Shown one piece after another: positions 63,164-64,000 of a stretch of 64,000 nt of DNA; position 1 is the stretch's first letter; every line of letters begins with the position of its first letter. The stretch comes from Catalinimonas niigatensis. Its GTDB lineage: Bacteria > Bacteroidota > Bacteroidia > Cytophagales > Cyclobacteriaceae. Under the pieces are notes generated by a model. That model saw nothing but the letters and a program-made list of their open reading frames with translations, was not told where the DNA came from and did not search any database. The stretch is taken from the NCBI RefSeq assembly GCF_030506285.1, contig NZ_CP119422.1, forward strand, positions 2,480,001-2,544,000, read 5' to 3'. The translations under genes were made by a program, and so were the position numbers.

Positions 63164-63315
63164 TTAGGGTGTTAGGGTGTTAGGGTTAACTTCTACTTTG
63201 AAAGAGAATTACGTTTTTCGCCAACAAAAATGCTAAGTCAAACACTCAAAATCTAAAACTATAAAACCACACCGTGGCGGCCTAGAAATATAACACCGCG
63301 CGGCGACCATAACAC
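63164..63315. repeat. octamer inverted-repeat site 4
   Basis: Left arm 63164-63187 has three units of the variant TTAGGGTG. Right arm 63287-63315 has TAACACC and CCATAACAC, in reverse orientation. The spacer is about 100 bases and holds no ORF. It fills the 63143-63363 spacer between the 36-aa ORF and the LemA gene. Confidence 0.6.
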
Positions 63316-63363
63316 TAAATATTCTCTGCAAAACTTGTATTTTAGCATAAAAACAGAGTAAAT

Positions 63364-64000
63364 ATGACATCTTCTGACGATGCCTTGGACCGTTACATGA
63401 AAAAGCTCATGGAGTTGCAGTACAACCGGCAGGAAAGCCTGTATACGGATGAGGAACTCAAAAAAATTGCCCTGGATGCAGGCCTTAGCGAATCGGACTG
63501 GCAACAGGCGCAGGCACGTGCTGAAGCTCAGAAACAAAAAGGCAAAAATCATATCGTACATGCCAACTGGCAGGATGCAGTGAAAGAACTGGAAGCGGCC
63601 TGCTCCCTCAAACCAAACGATGCCGAGGCACATGTACTGGCGGCAGAGGCTTATCTGAATCAGGGAGGATTGCAGCAGGAAGAGGGAGCCCGCCAGGAGG
63701 ATTTTCGCCAGGCAGAGTACCATCTGGAACAAGCTCTACAGATAGACTCCGGGTACAAAGAAGCTTTTAAGCTTAAGAAAGAACTGAATACCCGCCGTCA
63801 GTTTTCTGCGACACAAACGAAAAAAAACACAAGCAACCGCAAACTTATACGCTGGATGGTTCTGGGAGGAATAGCCTTAGTTGTCATTATCTGGTACTTC
63901 AGCTCCTATAACAGCATGGTAGGTGCCGAAGAACAAACCATAGAAGCCTGGGCACAGGTAGAAAATGTGTACCAGCGGCGTGCCGACCTGATTCCTAACC
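63364..64000 (+). CDS. LemA family protein with N-terminal extension (3' end outside window)
   Basis: 212 codons visible. Residues 1-140 are soluble helical sequence containing TPR-like helices (W-Q-D-A-V-K-E-L-E-A-A-C, A-E-A-H-V-L-A-A-E-A-Y-L). A single transmembrane helix (about 168-185: M-V-L-G-G-I-A-L-V-V-I-I-W-Y-F) then leads into the LemA start: Y-N-S-M-V-G-A-E-E-Q and A-W-A-Q-V-E-N-V-Y-Q-R-R-A-D-L-I-P-N, the highly conserved LemA signature. Ordinary LemA starts directly with the helix; a long soluble N-terminal extension is unusual. The gene runs off the right edge. Confidence 0.82.
   Translation, partial: MTSSDDALDRYMKKLMELQYNRQESLYTDEELKKIALDAGLSESDWQQAQARAEAQKQKGKNHIVHANWQDAVKELEAACSLKPNDAEAHVLAAEAYLNQGGLQQEEGARQEDFRQAEYHLEQALQIDSGYKEAFKLKKELNTRRQFSATQTKKNTSNRKLIRWMVLGGIALVVIIWYFSSYNSMVGAEEQTIEAWAQVENVYQRRADLIPN

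Noticed and set aside
63259-63732. 157-aa minus-strand ORF near the right edge
   Set aside because: Antisense to the LemA extension and the octamer repeat; the plus-strand frame carries the recognisable LemA signature.

Overview
The window reads as chromosome of a Bacteroidota bacterium, most likely a marine-type member of the Cytophagales. The signs are a protein with a C-terminal type IX secretion (T9SS) sorting domain, a TonB-dependent receptor with a carboxypeptidase-regulatory-like N-terminal domain, DUF4251 and DUF3500 proteins, SPOR and DUF547 lipoproteins, and TTTG / TAnnTTTG promoters. Two of the three tRNA genes carry a good match to that promoter (TTTG-N19-TACGTTTG at 9849-9879 and TTTG-N18-TAATTTTG at 40827-40856). 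Most genes lack a clear Shine-Dalgarno sequence, as is usual in the phylum. No rRNA operon, CRISPR array, prophage or complete IS element was found.

Layout. 1-1450: a truncated patatin-like gene end, a 208-bp inverted-repeat element (MITE-like) and a Dabb lipoprotein. 1530-7515: small ORFs, an AGE-family sugar epimerase, a DUF3500 protein and a large repeat/kelch lipoprotein. 7527-11562: era-der GTPase pair, initiator tRNA, a nonsense-interrupted secreted protein and an endonuclease III. 11645-18242: TonB receptor, a UDG-like protein, an S23/four-helix-bundle gene inside an inverted array of 8-bp repeats, mnmA and an HExxH protein. 18320-25738: menD, two small membrane peptides and a giant T9SS surface protein split by an in-frame TAA. 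26104-35430: PNPOx-like oxidase, MsbA-like ABC exporter, gmhA, comM, oxidoreductase, PepSY protein, SPOR lipoprotein and M20 amidohydrolase. 35909-45928: PiT-like permease, M16 protease, alkyltransferase-like protein with an exported methyltransferase, NlpC/P60 hydrolase, tRNA-Ala, rhodanese, a large helical protein behind a C10 tract, a response regulator and an HtrA protease. 46219-50067: tRNA-Asn, an unknown two-gene operon and a DUF4251 protein. 50236-53750: an S9 peptidase and a GH43 glycosidase. 53934-57161: accessory region with an antitoxin and truncated PIN toxin, an AT-rich PD-(D/E)XK-type protein and a palindrome-rich spacer. 57162-64000: small metabolic genes ending in a truncated LemA gene with an N-terminal extension.

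Functionally the window is mostly housekeeping (ribosome GTPases, tRNA thiolation, menaquinone, heptose for LPS, envelope proteolysis) plus glycan and protein scavenging (GH43, S9, M20, M16, TonB receptor) and surface display through T9SS. The most unusual structure is a family of 8-bp repeats (GTGTTATG or GTGTTAGG units) placed as inverted arms at four intergenic sites. At one site the S23-type four-helix-bundle gene lies exactly between the arms, which suggests a non-classical mobile or RNA-hairpin element with a possible protein partner. Two genes are interrupted by a single in-frame TAA while both halves remain in one frame.
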